Below are positions 45,022-54,911 of a stretch of DNA of 64,000 nt, piece after piece. The notes under the pieces were generated by a model, which saw nothing but the letters and a program-made list of their open reading frames with translations, did not search any database and was not told the origin of the DNA. The stretch comes from Rs1 sp038900335. GTDB lineage: Bacteria > Pseudomonadota > Gammaproteobacteria > Pseudomonadales > Balneatricaceae. Position numbers and translations under genes: made by a program. The stretch is from assembly GCA_038900335.1 (NCBI GenBank), contig JBBMRB010000018.1, forward strand, positions 17,075 to 81,074, read 5' to 3'. The stretch's first letter is position 1, and every line of letters begins with the position of its first letter.

Positions 45022-45255
45022 ATGTAACGTGTTTTTGTTATTGGCAATGGTTGGTTAATTAACCTTTAATTCTCCTTGTAAACCAATAGCTTTGGATAGA
45101 ATAGGTGTTGACTGAATTGGTTAGTCATTGTCTGTCTGTATGCGCTAATGTAAAGATAGAGTAAATTTTTAGTGATTAACAAGGTTATTTTAAATGTATG
45201 ATCTAAAATTAAGTTGATTGATATTCATTTTTTTTAATTGGTAGGAGATTTCAAA

Positions 45256-45495
45256 ATGTCAAAAGGGCAAACGTTACAAGACCCTTACTTAAACGTTCTT
45301 CGTAAAGAGCGTGTACCTGTATCTATTTTCTTGGTCAACGGTATTAAGTTACAAGGGCAGATAGAATCATTTGATCAGTTTGTGATTTTATTGAAAAACA
45401 CAGTAAGCCAAATGGTTTATAAACATGCAATTTCTACAGTAGTACCTTCGCGTCCTGTTAAATTGCCACAACCGGAAGAAAAGCCGGAAGAATAG
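45256..45495 (+). CDS. hfq: RNA chaperone Hfq
   Basis: A 79-residue Sm-like hexameric protein that pairs small RNAs with mRNAs. Sm1 (VSIFLVNGIKLQGQIESFD) and Sm2 (YKHAISTVVPSR, with the YKH motif) are intact, and the N-terminal QDPYLN RNA-binding loop is present. The C-terminal tail is short (about 14 residues, Pro/Glu-rich) compared with E. coli (102 residues), as in Pseudomonas. The start at 45256 follows GTAGGAGA. A 234-bp gap from miaA probably carries its own promoter. Confidence 0.97.
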   Translation: MSKGQTLQDPYLNVLRKERVPVSIFLVNGIKLQGQIESFDQFVILLKNTVSQMVYKHAISTVVPSRPVKLPQPEEKPEE

Positions 45496-45507
45496 AAGGA
45501 AGATTGA

Positions 45508-46806
45508 TTGTTTTTTGAACGCCCAGAGTCTGGCGAGAGAGCAATACTAGTTCACATGGATATGGCTGTTGAAGCCGATCAAGAATCACCACGTGAGCTA
45601 GAAGAACTTGCTTTGTCGGCCGGTGCTGATCCTATAGAAATGCTCATGGGATCTCGTAGTAAACCCTCCCCTAAATATTTTATTGGTAGCGGTAAGCTTG
45701 ATGAATTAAAGGCCCTTGTCCATCAGCATGAGGCAACTTTGGTTATTTTCAACCATGCAATGAGCCCAGCTCAAGAGCGTAATGTTGAAACACAGCTGCA
45801 GTGTCGTGTATTAGATAGAACGGGGCTGATTTTAGATATTTTCGCTCAGCGCGCTAGAACACATGAAGGCAAGTTACAGGTTGAGTTAGCTCAGCTTGAG
45901 CATATGTCGACTAGATTGGTTCGCGGCTGGACCCATTTAGACCGTGAAAAAGGCGGTATAGGTTTGCGCGGTCCAGGGGAGAAACAATTAGAGACAGATA
46001 GACGTCTTTTGCGTGAGCGAGTGAAAACGATACATAAGCGTTTGCTAAAGGTTCGTACCCAGCGAGAGCAGGGGCGTAAGGCTAGGGCGCGTGCTGAAGT
46101 ACCTACGCTAGCGCTAGTAGGTTATACCAATGCTGGTAAGTCTTCTATTTTTAATAAGATAACCCAGGCAAAAGTATATGCGGCAGATCAATTGTTTGCC
46201 ACGCTAGATCCAACGCTTAGAAAAATTGAGCTAGATGATGTAGGTGCTGCGATTCTCGTTGATACGGTTGGTTTTATCAGGCATTTGCCTCATAAGCTAG
46301 TCGAGTCATTTAGGGCGACGCTGCAAGAGACAGTTGATGCGACTTTATTGCTTCACGTGATTGATTCACACGATGAAGAAAAGTCCAAAAACATTGGCGA
46401 AGTTAATGCTGTTTTGGCTGAAATAGGTGCATCGGATGTGCCTGTGCTGCAAGTTTATAATAAAATAGACATGCTAGATGCTCAGAGCGCAAGAATAGAT
46501 TACAACGAAGATGGTCAACCTGTAAGGGTTTGGTTATCAGCAGTTAGCGGTGAGGGGATTGATTTGTTGTTTGAGTCAATTACGGCGCTATTAAGTAAAG
46601 ATATAGTGATGGATACTATTAGAGTGTCGCCGCGCTATGCCCAGTTGCGCTCATTGTTGTTCGCAAAAGGTGCAGTGTTAGCTGAAACGACAGAAGATAG
46701 TGGTGATATGTTGCTAGATATTCGAGTGCAGCGTAAAGATCTGTTACAAATGCTAACTAGGGTTGGTATGTCGACAGAACCTTATCGTATAGTGGAAGTC
46801 TATTAA
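45508..46806 (+). CDS. hflX: Ribosome-associated GTPase HflX
   Basis: A 432-residue GTPase that binds the 50S subunit and helps split or rescue stalled ribosomes under stress. N-terminal HflX domain with the glycine-rich GGIGLRGPGEKQLETDRR, then a G domain with GYTNAGKSS (G1), DTVGF (G3) and NKID (G4). Translation starts at TTG 45508 after AAGGAAGA. It follows hfq by 12 bp. Confidence 0.96.
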   Translation: MFFERPESGERAILVHMDMAVEADQESPRELEELALSAGADPIEMLMGSRSKPSPKYFIGSGKLDELKALVHQHEATLVIFNHAMSPAQERNVETQLQCRVLDRTGLILDIFAQRARTHEGKLQVELAQLEHMSTRLVRGWTHLDREKGGIGLRGPGEKQLETDRRLLRERVKTIHKRLLKVRTQREQGRKARARAEVPTLALVGYTNAGKSSIFNKITQAKVYAADQLFATLDPTLRKIELDDVGAAILVDTVGFIRHLPHKLVESFRATLQETVDATLLLHVIDSHDEEKSKNIGEVNAVLAEIGASDVPVLQVYNKIDMLDAQSARIDYNEDGQPVRVWLSAVSGEGIDLLFESITALLSKDIVMDTIRVSPRYAQLRSLLFAKGAVLAETTEDSGDMLLDIRVQRKDLLQMLTRVGMSTEPYRIVEVY

Positions 46807-46886
46807 CCAGTTTAAATAATATTATAAGATGATAGTTGTCTTTTAATCCAATATGTAACTTTACACTCTTATTAACGGAGAGCAAT

Positions 46887-48110
46887 ATGGCTTGGAATGA
46901 GCCCGGTGGTAACGGCAACAACCAGGATCCTTGGGGCAATGGCGATGATAAAAAACGCAACGATCGTAAATCGGGAGGCAAGGAACAAGGGCCGCCAGAT
47001 TTAGACGAGGCGTTAGGTCAGCTGCAGGATAAATTGAGCGATATTTTTGGTGGTAAGAAAAAGGGCTCAGGCTCGGGTTCTGGCTCAGGAAATAATGTAC
47101 AGGGCCCATCAAATAGTCCAATGATGTTTGCTGTGTTATTTGTTATTGCCGCACTAGTTTGGGGTGGTTTAGGTTTCTATACTGTTGATCAGCAAGAGCG
47201 AGGCGTTGTGCTTCGACTTGGTAAATTCAGTACTATTGTTAACCCAGGTTTACAGTGGAACCCGCCTTTGATTGATAAAGTGACACTGGTCAATACAACG
47301 CGTGTCAGAAGTTCTGAGCACAATGCGCAAATGCTAACAGGTGATGAGAATATCGTTGATGTTGGTATGACAGTACAGTATGTGGTTAGTGATGCCAGCT
47401 CTTATGTGTTGCGCGTGCGCAACCCAGATGAAAGTTTGTCATTAGCAGCTGACTCTGCTCTTCGCCATGTTGTAGGTGGTTCTGATATGGATTCCATCCT
47501 GACTCAGGGGCGAAACGCATTAGCTGTTGAAGTGCGAGCATTGTTACAAGCTTACATGGCTAATTACAATTCTGGCTTGCAAATTACTCAGGTCAACATT
47601 AAAAATGCCCAGGCGCCGAATGAAGTGCAGCATGCTTTTGATGATGTGATTAAAGCAAGAGAAGATGAGCAGCGCTCTAAAAACGAAGCTGAAACTTATG
47701 CCAAGGGTATTTTACCTGAAGCACGTGGTGCCGCTAAGCGTATGGTTGCAGAGGCTGATGCATATAAACAGCAGGTTGTAGCTGAGGCTGAAGGTGAGGC
47801 GTCTAGATTTACAGCACTGTTAACTGAGTATCAAAAAGCAACAGACGTTACTCGTGATCGTTTGTATCTAGATACAATGCAAAAAGTGTTGTCTAACAAT
47901 TCGAAAGTATTATTGGATTCACAAGGTAGTAATAACGTAATGTACTTACCTATTGATAAGCTAATGCAAAATCGCACTCAAGCAAGTAATACGGCTTCTG
48001 GTTCGCAATTAGATGATAAGGCGCTACGAGAAGTAAGTAGTCAAGTATATGATGAATTACGTCGTCAAACCTCAACTCGTCCACCAGCAAGAAGGGAGGC
48101 TCGTCAATGA
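46887..48110 (+). CDS. hflK: HflK, FtsH-regulating membrane protein
   Basis: A 407-residue SPFH/band-7 protein. A Gly/Asn-rich cytoplasmic N terminus (MAWNEPGGNGNNQDPWG) and a GSGSGSGSG linker precede one transmembrane helix (about residues 78-100), then the periplasmic band-7 domain and a long helical region. With HflC it encloses the FtsH protease. The start at 46887 follows GGAGAGCAAT. It overlaps hflC by 4 bp (ATGA). Confidence 0.96.
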   Translation: MAWNEPGGNGNNQDPWGNGDDKKRNDRKSGGKEQGPPDLDEALGQLQDKLSDIFGGKKKGSGSGSGSGNNVQGPSNSPMMFAVLFVIAALVWGGLGFYTVDQQERGVVLRLGKFSTIVNPGLQWNPPLIDKVTLVNTTRVRSSEHNAQMLTGDENIVDVGMTVQYVVSDASSYVLRVRNPDESLSLAADSALRHVVGGSDMDSILTQGRNALAVEVRALLQAYMANYNSGLQITQVNIKNAQAPNEVQHAFDDVIKAREDEQRSKNEAETYAKGILPEARGAAKRMVAEADAYKQQVVAEAEGEASRFTALLTEYQKATDVTRDRLYLDTMQKVLSNNSKVLLDSQGSNNVMYLPIDKLMQNRTQASNTASGSQLDDKALREVSSQVYDELRRQTSTRPPARREARQ

Positions 48111-49039
48111 GCAGTAAATCATTAGTTGTTACAGTAGTCTTACTGCTTGCTGTCTTCATCGGATCTAAGTCAGTTTATATTGTACAAGAGACTGAGCGTG
48201 CGGTGAAATTACAGTTTGGTGAAGTTGTTGAAAGTGATGTCGCAGCGGGTATTCACTTTTTAATCCCCTTTGTTAACAAAGTGCGTAAATTTGATGGTCG
48301 TCTATTGACGTTAGATAGTCGTTCGCAAGCATTTTTGACGAGTGAGAAAAAACGTTTGATCGTTGATTCATTCATCAAATGGCGTATCAGTGATGTGCAA
48401 AAGTATTATACCGCCGCATCAGGTGATGAATTCAGAGCGGCTGATTTGATCTCTGTACGTGTTGAAACGCAATTGCGTAATCAGTTCGGCACTAGAACAC
48501 TGGATGAAGTGGTTTCAGGTGAGCGTGAAAAGTTGATGGAAGATGTGAAACTTTGGCTGAACGATCCTACCGCTGCTCGCCAAAAAGCTTCAACTCTAGC
48601 TATTACTGAAACAGCGCTTAAAGGCGTAGATGAGTCAATTGGTGTTGAGATTGTCGATGTTCGTATTAAGAAAATCGAGCTACCGCCTGAAGTGTCTAAT
48701 TCAGTATATGAGCGTATGCGTACTGAGCGTGAGCGTCTGGCTCGTGAACTTCGCTCTCGCGGTAAAGAAGTTGCTGAAGGTATTCGTGCAGACGCAGATA
48801 GAGAGAAAACAATTCTATTGGCGCAAGCGTATAAAACAGCTGAGCAAACTCGTGGTTTAGGCGATGCTAAGGCTTCAAATGTCTATGCAGAGGCATTCCA
48901 AAAAGACCCTGAGTTTTACAAGTTTACTCGAAGCTTAAAAGCTTATGAGGAGTCATTCAGTGGTACAGGCGATGTTATGTTGCTTAAGCCCGATAGTGAG
49001 TTCTTCAAATATTTTTCTAGACCATTAGGCGATAAATAA
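48107..49039 (+). CDS. hflC: HflC, FtsH-regulating membrane protein
   Basis: A 310-residue partner of HflK. One N-terminal membrane helix (residues 5-22, SLVVTVVLLLAVFIGSKSVY), band-7 domain from ETERAVKLQFGEVV, and the helical DADREKTILLAQAYK segment. A strong terminator 58 bp downstream ends this operon. Confidence 0.96.
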   Translation: MSSKSLVVTVVLLLAVFIGSKSVYIVQETERAVKLQFGEVVESDVAAGIHFLIPFVNKVRKFDGRLLTLDSRSQAFLTSEKKRLIVDSFIKWRISDVQKYYTAASGDEFRAADLISVRVETQLRNQFGTRTLDEVVSGEREKLMEDVKLWLNDPTAARQKASTLAITETALKGVDESIGVEIVDVRIKKIELPPEVSNSVYERMRTERERLARELRSRGKEVAEGIRADADREKTILLAQAYKTAEQTRGLGDAKASNVYAEAFQKDPEFYKFTRSLKAYEESFSGTGDVMLLKPDSEFFKYFSRPLGDK

Positions 49040-49096
49040 GCTTCAATGTAGAAAGATATGTGATTCTGGCGCTCTTTAGTGTTAGAATAGATCAAG

Positions 49097-49125
49097 CCGG
49101 TCTAACATGTTAGACCGGTTTTTTT
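49097..49125 (+). terminator. Rho-independent terminator after hflC
   Basis: CCGGTCTAACATGTTAGACCGG is a perfect 22-bp palindrome (11-bp stem) followed by seven T. Confidence 0.93.
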
Positions 49126-49222
49126 ATGTGTGTCGTAAATTGAAACTATAAAATATATTTTTTCATATAGTTAAAAACCACATTATTTACAGATAAACAG
49201 CTAACAATGATCGGAGATAAGT

Positions 49223-50434
49223 ATGGCACTAGCTGAACGCTGGCTATTACCTGATGGTGTAAAAGAAATTTTACCCCCTAAGGCGCGTCAAATTGAGACA
49301 CTGCGTCGTCGATTGCTCGATTTATATGATAATTGGGGCTATGAGCTCGTTATACCACCTTTGGTAGAGCATTTAGAATCGCTATTGACAGGTGTTGGTA
49401 AAGGTCTGGGTATTAATACCTATAAATTGGTTGATCAAAAGTCAGGCCAATCATTAGGTTTACGTGCAGATATTACCCCACAAGTTGCTAGAATAGATGC
49501 TCACCGCATGCATAAAAAAGGTGCTAATCGTCTTTGTTACTGTGGCTCTGTTGTCCATACGCGTGCTGAAAATATGTTGGCTTCGCGTAATCCGCTGCAA
49601 ATAGGTGCTGAAATATACGGCCACGCAGGGATTGAAAGCGATATTGAAGTAATCTCCTTGATGATAGAGACGCTTTTTTCTTGCGCTATAACGCAAGAAT
49701 TGAGTCTGGATCTAGGGCATGTTGATGTTTTTCGAGGGGTTGTAGATCTGGTTGATTTTAATGCGGAGCAGAAAAAACACTACCAAGATTTAGTGCAGAA
49801 GAAATCTTTACCTGATTTGGCATGCTTTATAGACACATTAGATATAAGTGCTGATAAAGCTGCTTTACTATCTGTTCTTCCACGTTTAAACGGTGGGATT
49901 GAAGTGTTGGACCGTGCGCGTGCCGCTTTAGCGAGTGCACCTGATAGTGTCAAAGATGCCATTGAGTATCTACAGCTATTAGCGGATGTAATGAAGCAGC
50001 GCTATCCACAGGTAGATTTATATTTTGATTTAGCAGAATTACGCGGTGCAGATTATCATACCGGGGTGGTCTTTTCAGCGCTATCTCCGTTGTTTGCACA
50101 GGCTATTGCTAAAGGCGGTCGCTATGACGATATAGGCCATGATTTTGGTCGTCCTCGTCCAGCGACAGGTTTTAGTGCTGATTTAGTCACGCTTGCAGAT
50201 GTGTCATTAAGTGATGCATGTCAAGATGATGAAGTACGTTCTGCTGTGTTAGCGCCAGCCGGTGAAGATGCTTCTTTGCTTGCAGCTATTTCAGCGTTGA
50301 GAGTAAAAGGTATTCGTGTAATACAAAAATTACCGACGGATGATCACGATGAAGAAATTCATTTTGATCAGCTGTTGGAAAAACTAGCAGATAACTGGGT
50401 AGTTGTGCCTAGCGATCGTAATCCTAAACTTTAG
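49223..50434 (+). CDS. hisZ: ATP phosphoribosyltransferase regulatory subunit HisZ
   Basis: A 403-residue HisRS-like protein without aminoacylation function. It pairs with short-form HisG for the first step of histidine synthesis. LPDGVKEILPP at the start, LRADITPQVARIDAH (motif 2-like), and the C-terminal AKGGRYDDIG confirm it. Bacteria with HisZ use the short HisG, unlike E. coli. It sits 16 bp before purA, the conserved Pseudomonas arrangement. Confidence 0.95.
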   Translation: MALAERWLLPDGVKEILPPKARQIETLRRRLLDLYDNWGYELVIPPLVEHLESLLTGVGKGLGINTYKLVDQKSGQSLGLRADITPQVARIDAHRMHKKGANRLCYCGSVVHTRAENMLASRNPLQIGAEIYGHAGIESDIEVISLMIETLFSCAITQELSLDLGHVDVFRGVVDLVDFNAEQKKHYQDLVQKKSLPDLACFIDTLDISADKAALLSVLPRLNGGIEVLDRARAALASAPDSVKDAIEYLQLLADVMKQRYPQVDLYFDLAELRGADYHTGVVFSALSPLFAQAIAKGGRYDDIGHDFGRPRPATGFSADLVTLADVSLSDACQDDEVRSAVLAPAGEDASLLAAISALRVKGIRVIQKLPTDDHDEEIHFDQLLEKLADNWVVVPSDRNPKL

Positions 50435-50449
50435 AATTAAGAGACAGCA

Positions 50450-51745
50450 ATGGGCAAGAACGTAGTTGTTTTAGGTACGCAATGGGGCGATGAAGGCAAA
50501 GGTAAAATTGTCGATTTGCTAACAGAAGAAGTTTCAGCGGTAGTTCGTTTTCAAGGCGGGCACAACGCAGGGCATACATTGGTCATAGATGGTAAAACAA
50601 CTGTTTTGCATCTTATACCTTCAGGTATTCTACGTGAGAACGTATTGTGCATGATTGGTAATGGCGTAGTATTGTCTCCAGAAGCTCTAATTAAAGAAAT
50701 GGCTGGCCTTGAAAAAGCAGGTGTTTCAGTCAGTAAAAGGCTTAAGCTTAGTCCTGCTTGTCCTTTGATATTGCCATATCATGTGGCTCTTGATCAGGCG
50801 CGTGAGTTAAAGCGTGGCAATGCTAAGATTGGTACCACAGGTCGTGGTATCGGCCCTGCATATGAAGATAAAGTCGCAAGACGTGGTCTTCGTTTGGCAG
50901 ATATGATGGATCCACAGCGTTTGCGAGTTAAGCTTGCTGAAGTGATGGAATTTCATAACTTCTCATTAGTTAACTACTATGGTGTCGATGCGCTAAGCGT
51001 AGATGAGGTGTATGAGCAGTGCTTACAAATGGCTGAGCAGCTTCGTCCAATGGTTGCTGATGTTACGCAAATGATTCATGCAATGCGTGAGCGTGGCGAG
51101 AGTATTATGTTTGAAGGTGCGCAGGGTGCGTTACTTGATATCGATCATGGTACCTATCCGTTCGTTACTTCTTCAAATACAACTGCCGGTGGTGTTTCAA
51201 CGGGTAGTGGTTTTGGGCCAATGTATATTGATTATATATTAGGTATTACCAAAGCCTATACAACTCGAGTCGGTGGTGGTCCTTTCCCTACTGAGCTTAG
51301 TTGTGAAGTAGGTCAAGGTTTGGCAAAGCGCGGTCATGAATTTGGCGCGACTACGGGTAGAGCTCGTCGTTGTGGCTGGTTCGATGCCGTATTGTTAAAG
51401 CGCGCTATTCAGGTTAGCTCTGTTACTGGTATTTGTTTAACTAAACTAGATGTGATGGATGGTTTAGAAACAATTAAGATTTGTACTGGCTATAAAGATG
51501 CTCAAGGAAACGTAGTTACTTCGCTAATAGATAGTGAAGACTATGAAAACTCTATCCCTGTATATGAAGAGATGCCGGGTTGGTCTGAGACGACGTTTGG
51601 TGCGAAAACATTAGCTGAATTACCACAGGCGGCAATTGATTATATTGCTCGTATTGAGGAGTTGGTTGGCGCGCCGGTTGATATTATTTCAACAGGTCCT
51701 GACAGAGTGGAAACAATCGTTAAAAGAGATCCATTTAAAAGCTAA
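50450..51745 (+). CDS. purA: Adenylosuccinate synthetase
   Basis: A 431-residue GTP-dependent enzyme joining IMP and aspartate on the way to AMP. GTQWGDEGKGKIVD at residues 8-21, HNAGHTLV, GRGIGPAYEDK and TTTGRPRR-type (here TTGRARRCGWFD) motifs are all present. AAGAGACAGC precedes the start. Confidence 0.98.
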   Translation: MGKNVVVLGTQWGDEGKGKIVDLLTEEVSAVVRFQGGHNAGHTLVIDGKTTVLHLIPSGILRENVLCMIGNGVVLSPEALIKEMAGLEKAGVSVSKRLKLSPACPLILPYHVALDQARELKRGNAKIGTTGRGIGPAYEDKVARRGLRLADMMDPQRLRVKLAEVMEFHNFSLVNYYGVDALSVDEVYEQCLQMAEQLRPMVADVTQMIHAMRERGESIMFEGAQGALLDIDHGTYPFVTSSNTTAGGVSTGSGFGPMYIDYILGITKAYTTRVGGGPFPTELSCEVGQGLAKRGHEFGATTGRARRCGWFDAVLLKRAIQVSSVTGICLTKLDVMDGLETIKICTGYKDAQGNVVTSLIDSEDYENSIPVYEEMPGWSETTFGAKTLAELPQAAIDYIARIEELVGAPVDIISTGPDRVETIVKRDPFKS

Positions 51746-51774
51746 CCTAGTTAGCTTTTTGTAAAATGTAGATC

Positions 51775-51813
51775 AAAAAAAGCCGAATTAGTATTTACTA
51801 ATTCGGCTTTTTT
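51775..51813. terminator. Bidirectional terminator between purA and suhB
   Basis: AGCCGAATTAGTA (51781-51793), TT, TACTAATTCGGCT (51796-51808), flanked by AAAAAA and TTTTT, so it can act for both convergent genes. Confidence 0.93.
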
Positions 51814-51832
51814 GTGCGCTGCCAACTAGCTG

Positions 51833-52678
51833 TTAAGCTTGCAGGCTGCTAGCGACTGTTTGGACTAGAGATTTGAATACTTTAGCGTTGCCACCAATAA
51901 GAGAAGAGGTTTTCTTAAAGTTGGCGCCACCAGTTAAATCGCCAACTAATCCGCCTGCTTCTTGGATAAGTAAAGAGGCTGCAAGAACTGTGGCTTGTTG
52001 AAGGTTTTCGCTATAGCTGCCATCAATTTTTCCTGCTGCAACATCGGCAAAATTAAGAGCTGGTGAGCCAGAGTTTAATAATACGCCTCTGTTCTTGTGT
52101 ATTTTGCTAGTGATGTTTAGATAGCTATCAAGCTTGTGGTTGTTAGCTGATGTATCAGAGAAATCAGTTGCGATATAGGCATCTTCCAATCCTCTTTTGT
52201 CAGCAACACGAATACGTCTGCCGTCTAGGACTGATCCATAGCCTTTGCTTGCTGTGAATTCTTGACCAGTTGCAGGGTTGATAATAACAGCGTGTTCAAC
52301 TTTGCCTTTGATAACGCCTGCAAGGCAAATAGCAACCTGGGGTAAGCCCATTTTGAAATTCTTAACATTGTCGATAACACTGATATGCCATACAGCATCA
52401 GGGTTAGCGTTATTTGCTTTGAATTCGCCATTGTATTGCGCTTGAATACTGTGAGCTGGGTAAGCTTTTTGAATAGTCGCAGCGATTGCTTCTTCTGCTT
52501 GTTGAGCTGTCTCTTCTATAAGTTCTGATACTTCACTTTTTTCAAAGCGAATAACATTAACTTTTTCTTGAGCACGTTGTATATGTTCGCTAGCTAAACG
52601 GGCTGCCCGTAGCGCGATGTTGAGCATTGGTTGCATTGTTAAAGAACCTGATAATTTAGAGATAAGTATTTTTACCAT
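51833..52678 (-). CDS. suhB: SuhB-like inositol monophosphatase-family protein, catalytic site degenerate
   Basis: A 281-residue IMPase-fold protein aligning with E. coli SuhB throughout (PMLNIALRAARLASEHIQ, ASKGYGSVLDGRRIRV, AAGKIDGSY). The metal site is largely lost: the EESGE motif is QYNGE (81-85), DPLDGT is SVIDNV (100-105) so only Asp103 remains, and the PWD motif near the C terminus is replaced by QAT. It is therefore probably not a phosphatase. SuhB also acts in rRNA antitermination with Nus factors, a role that may be kept. GAGGTGAT supports the start at 52678, with 14 extra residues before the usual MxPMLN. Confidence 0.88.
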   Translation of the reverse strand: MVKILISKLSGSLTMQPMLNIALRAARLASEHIQRAQEKVNVIRFEKSEVSELIEETAQQAEEAIAATIQKAYPAHSIQAQYNGEFKANNANPDAVWHISVIDNVKNFKMGLPQVAICLAGVIKGKVEHAVIINPATGQEFTASKGYGSVLDGRRIRVADKRGLEDAYIATDFSDTSANNHKLDSYLNITSKIHKNRGVLLNSGSPALNFADVAAGKIDGSYSENLQQATVLAASLLIQEAGGLVGDLTGGANFKKTSSLIGGNAKVFKSLVQTVASSLQA

Positions 52679-52952
52679 TGTATCACCTCAGCAAATATGA
52701 TGCCGCTAAATATTTAACTTTTAAAAGAACAGTTGGGTCTTTTTAGTCTTTATGCGTTGTTTGGCGGTTTTTTGGTTTATTAAATAGGATTATTAGCATT
52801 TATAGTGGTTTTGTTGCTCGGTGTAATTTTCGTTAGGTGGCAGGTGTTGATAGTTTGTTACTCACAGGCTTATATCTGTTAAAATATTAGGATGTTATTT
52901 GGATTAAGTTAGTGTGAGTACATTAACGTTGTATCAATATATAGGTAATTAA

Positions 52953-53702
52953 GTGTACGAGAATATTAAGATAGTGCTGGTCAATACTACTCATAGCGGC
53001 AATATTGGTGCGGTTGCAAGAGCAATGAAAAATATGGGGTTAAAAGATTTGGTGTTAGTAGAGCCAAAGAGTTTCCCAGGGGATGAGGGCCTTGCCCGTG
53101 CAGCAGGTGCTGATGATGTATTAAACAGTGCAACAATAGTGGCGACATTGAATGAGGCCATTGCGGATTGTGAGTTAGTGTTCGCTACCAGTGCGCGTGA
53201 GCGCCATATACCATGGCCGATAATGGATCCGCGTGAAATGGCTAGTGTTGTTGCACAAAGTAAAGCTGCGAATGGTAAAAAAACTATCGCAGTGGTTTTT
53301 GGTAGAGAAGATCGAGGTTTGACTAATGAAGAGCTCCATTTATGCCAGCATCATGTGTGTATTCCATCAGTACAAGAATTTAGCTCCCTTAATATAGGTG
53401 CTGCTGTGCAAGTTATTGCCTACGAGATGCGAATGGCTTTTTTACAAGGGTGTGCCAGTGAAGTGTCTCCTCAGTGGGGCACTAAATGGGATGTTGATCT
53501 TGCTAGTCAGCAAGAGTTGGACTTGCTGTTTGAGCACTTTGAGCAAAGTATGGTAGAAACTGGTTTTTTAGATCCACAAAACCCTCGTCAATTAATGACA
53601 AGGCTAAGGCGTTTAATTATGCGCGCGTTGCCGGATAAAATAGAAGTCAATATTCTTCGAGGCATGTTGACGAGTATTAAAAAATCTATTTCAAAAAAAT
53701 AA
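52953..53702 (+). CDS. trmJ: tRNA (cytidine/uridine-32 2'-O)-methyltransferase TrmJ
   Basis: A 249-residue SPOUT methyltransferase. NTTHSGNIGAVARAMKNMGL at residues 11-30, FGREDRGLTNEE with the catalytic Arg, and IPSVQEFSSLNIGAAVQV forming the knot are diagnostic. It starts with GTG at 52953. Divergent from suhB, as in Pseudomonas; the next gene is iscS rather than cysE or iscR. Confidence 0.95.
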   Translation: MYENIKIVLVNTTHSGNIGAVARAMKNMGLKDLVLVEPKSFPGDEGLARAAGADDVLNSATIVATLNEAIADCELVFATSARERHIPWPIMDPREMASVVAQSKAANGKKTIAVVFGREDRGLTNEELHLCQHHVCIPSVQEFSSLNIGAAVQVIAYEMRMAFLQGCASEVSPQWGTKWDVDLASQQELDLLFEHFEQSMVETGFLDPQNPRQLMTRLRRLIMRALPDKIEVNILRGMLTSIKKSISKK

Positions 53703-53756
53703 TTATCTCAATCGTAGTGTTTGATTGTAATGTTGAAGCTTATTAAGGTTTAAGAA

Positions 53757-54911
53757 ATGAAGTTACCCATTTATTTAGATTATGCGGCGAGTACGCCGGT
53801 GGATCCAAAAGTTGCCGAGTTAATGATGAATTGCTTAACTATGGATGGTAATTTTGCCAATCCAGCCTCCAGGTCACATATATATGGCTGGAGAGCCGAA
53901 GAGGCGGTTGAAAAATCACGTCGTCAAGTGGCTGATTTGATCGGTGCTCAGCCAAGAGAGATTGTTTGGACATCAGGTGCTACTGAGTCAAATAATTTGG
54001 CAATTAAGGGTCTAGCACAACAAAAAAAGAATAGTGGCAACCATCTGATAACTTGCTCTATTGAGCACAAAGCAGTACTGGATACGTTTGCTGAGTTAGA
54101 GCAGCAGGGCTTTGATGTTACTTATATTGAGCCTTCAAGTGAGGGTGTTGTCGATGTGAGCATGCTTAAAGAAGTATTGCGTGAAGATACTATTCTAGTC
54201 AGTTTGATGCATGTAAATAATGAAATTGGCTCAATTAATGATATCGCAGCTTTGGGGGCGCTATGTGCTGAGCATGGTGTTTCTTTTCATGTTGATGCAG
54301 CGCAATCAGCCGGTAAGTTAGCGATAGATTTATCCAAGCTAAATATAGATATGTTGTCTGTCTGTGCGCATAAAATATACGGCCCTAAGGGTGTCGGGGC
54401 GTTATATGTAAAGCAGAAGCCAAAGGTGAGAATTAAAGCGCAAATTCACGGGGGCGGGCATGAGCGTGGAATGCGCTCTGGTACATTGCCAACTCATCAA
54501 ATTGTTGGTATGGGTGCCTCGTTTGAGTTGGCGGGTAGTTTGCTTAGTGAGCAGCAGCAGCACCATCGGGCATTGAGAGATTTGTTTTTACAAAAGCTGT
54601 CAGTTTTAGAGGGGGTTAGTGTCAATGGCGGTAATGATAATAAAATTCCAGGAACGCTAAATCTTTGTTTTGATAAAGTGGATGGTGAGATGTTGCTGTT
54701 ATCACTCAAGGATCTGGCGGTATCGACGGGCTCTGCATGTACATCGGCGAGTTTAGAGCCCTCATATGTACTAAAGAAAATAGGTTTAAGTGATGAGCAG
54801 GCGCATGGCTCATTAAGGTTGTCGGTTGGTCGTTTTACGACGGTTGAAGATGTTAATTTTGCTGCGCAGAGCATCGTTGAAACAGTGTCTAAATTGAGGT
54901 CATTGGCCTAA
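53757..54911 (+). CDS. iscS: Cysteine desulfurase IscS, C-terminally short
   Basis: A 384-residue PLP enzyme that takes sulfur from cysteine for Fe-S clusters and tRNA thiolation. GATESNN, HVDAAQS, the PLP lysine in AHKIYGPKG (Lys206) and the persulfide cysteine in GSACTSASLEPSYVL (Cys328) are at the E. coli positions. The protein stops after KLRSLA and lacks the last 20 or so residues of E. coli IscS (404 residues), a region involved in IscU binding. No iscR, iscU, iscA, hscBA or fdx gene is nearby. Confidence 0.93.
   Translation: MKLPIYLDYAASTPVDPKVAELMMNCLTMDGNFANPASRSHIYGWRAEEAVEKSRRQVADLIGAQPREIVWTSGATESNNLAIKGLAQQKKNSGNHLITCSIEHKAVLDTFAELEQQGFDVTYIEPSSEGVVDVSMLKEVLREDTILVSLMHVNNEIGSINDIAALGALCAEHGVSFHVDAAQSAGKLAIDLSKLNIDMLSVCAHKIYGPKGVGALYVKQKPKVRIKAQIHGGGHERGMRSGTLPTHQIVGMGASFELAGSLLSEQQQHHRALRDLFLQKLSVLEGVSVNGGNDNKIPGTLNLCFDKVDGEMLLLSLKDLAVSTGSACTSASLEPSYVLKKIGLSDEQAHGSLRLSVGRFTTVEDVNFAAQSIVETVSKLRSLA

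Noticed and set aside
49097..49118. TCTAACATGTTAGA in the hflC terminator as a second GntR operator
   Set aside because: It is the core of a strong terminator stem followed by a T-run; similarity to the operator palindrome is best explained by chance.
54497..54874. 125-codon antisense frame in iscS
   Set aside because: Shadow of the sense strand; the sense gene has both catalytic residues in place.
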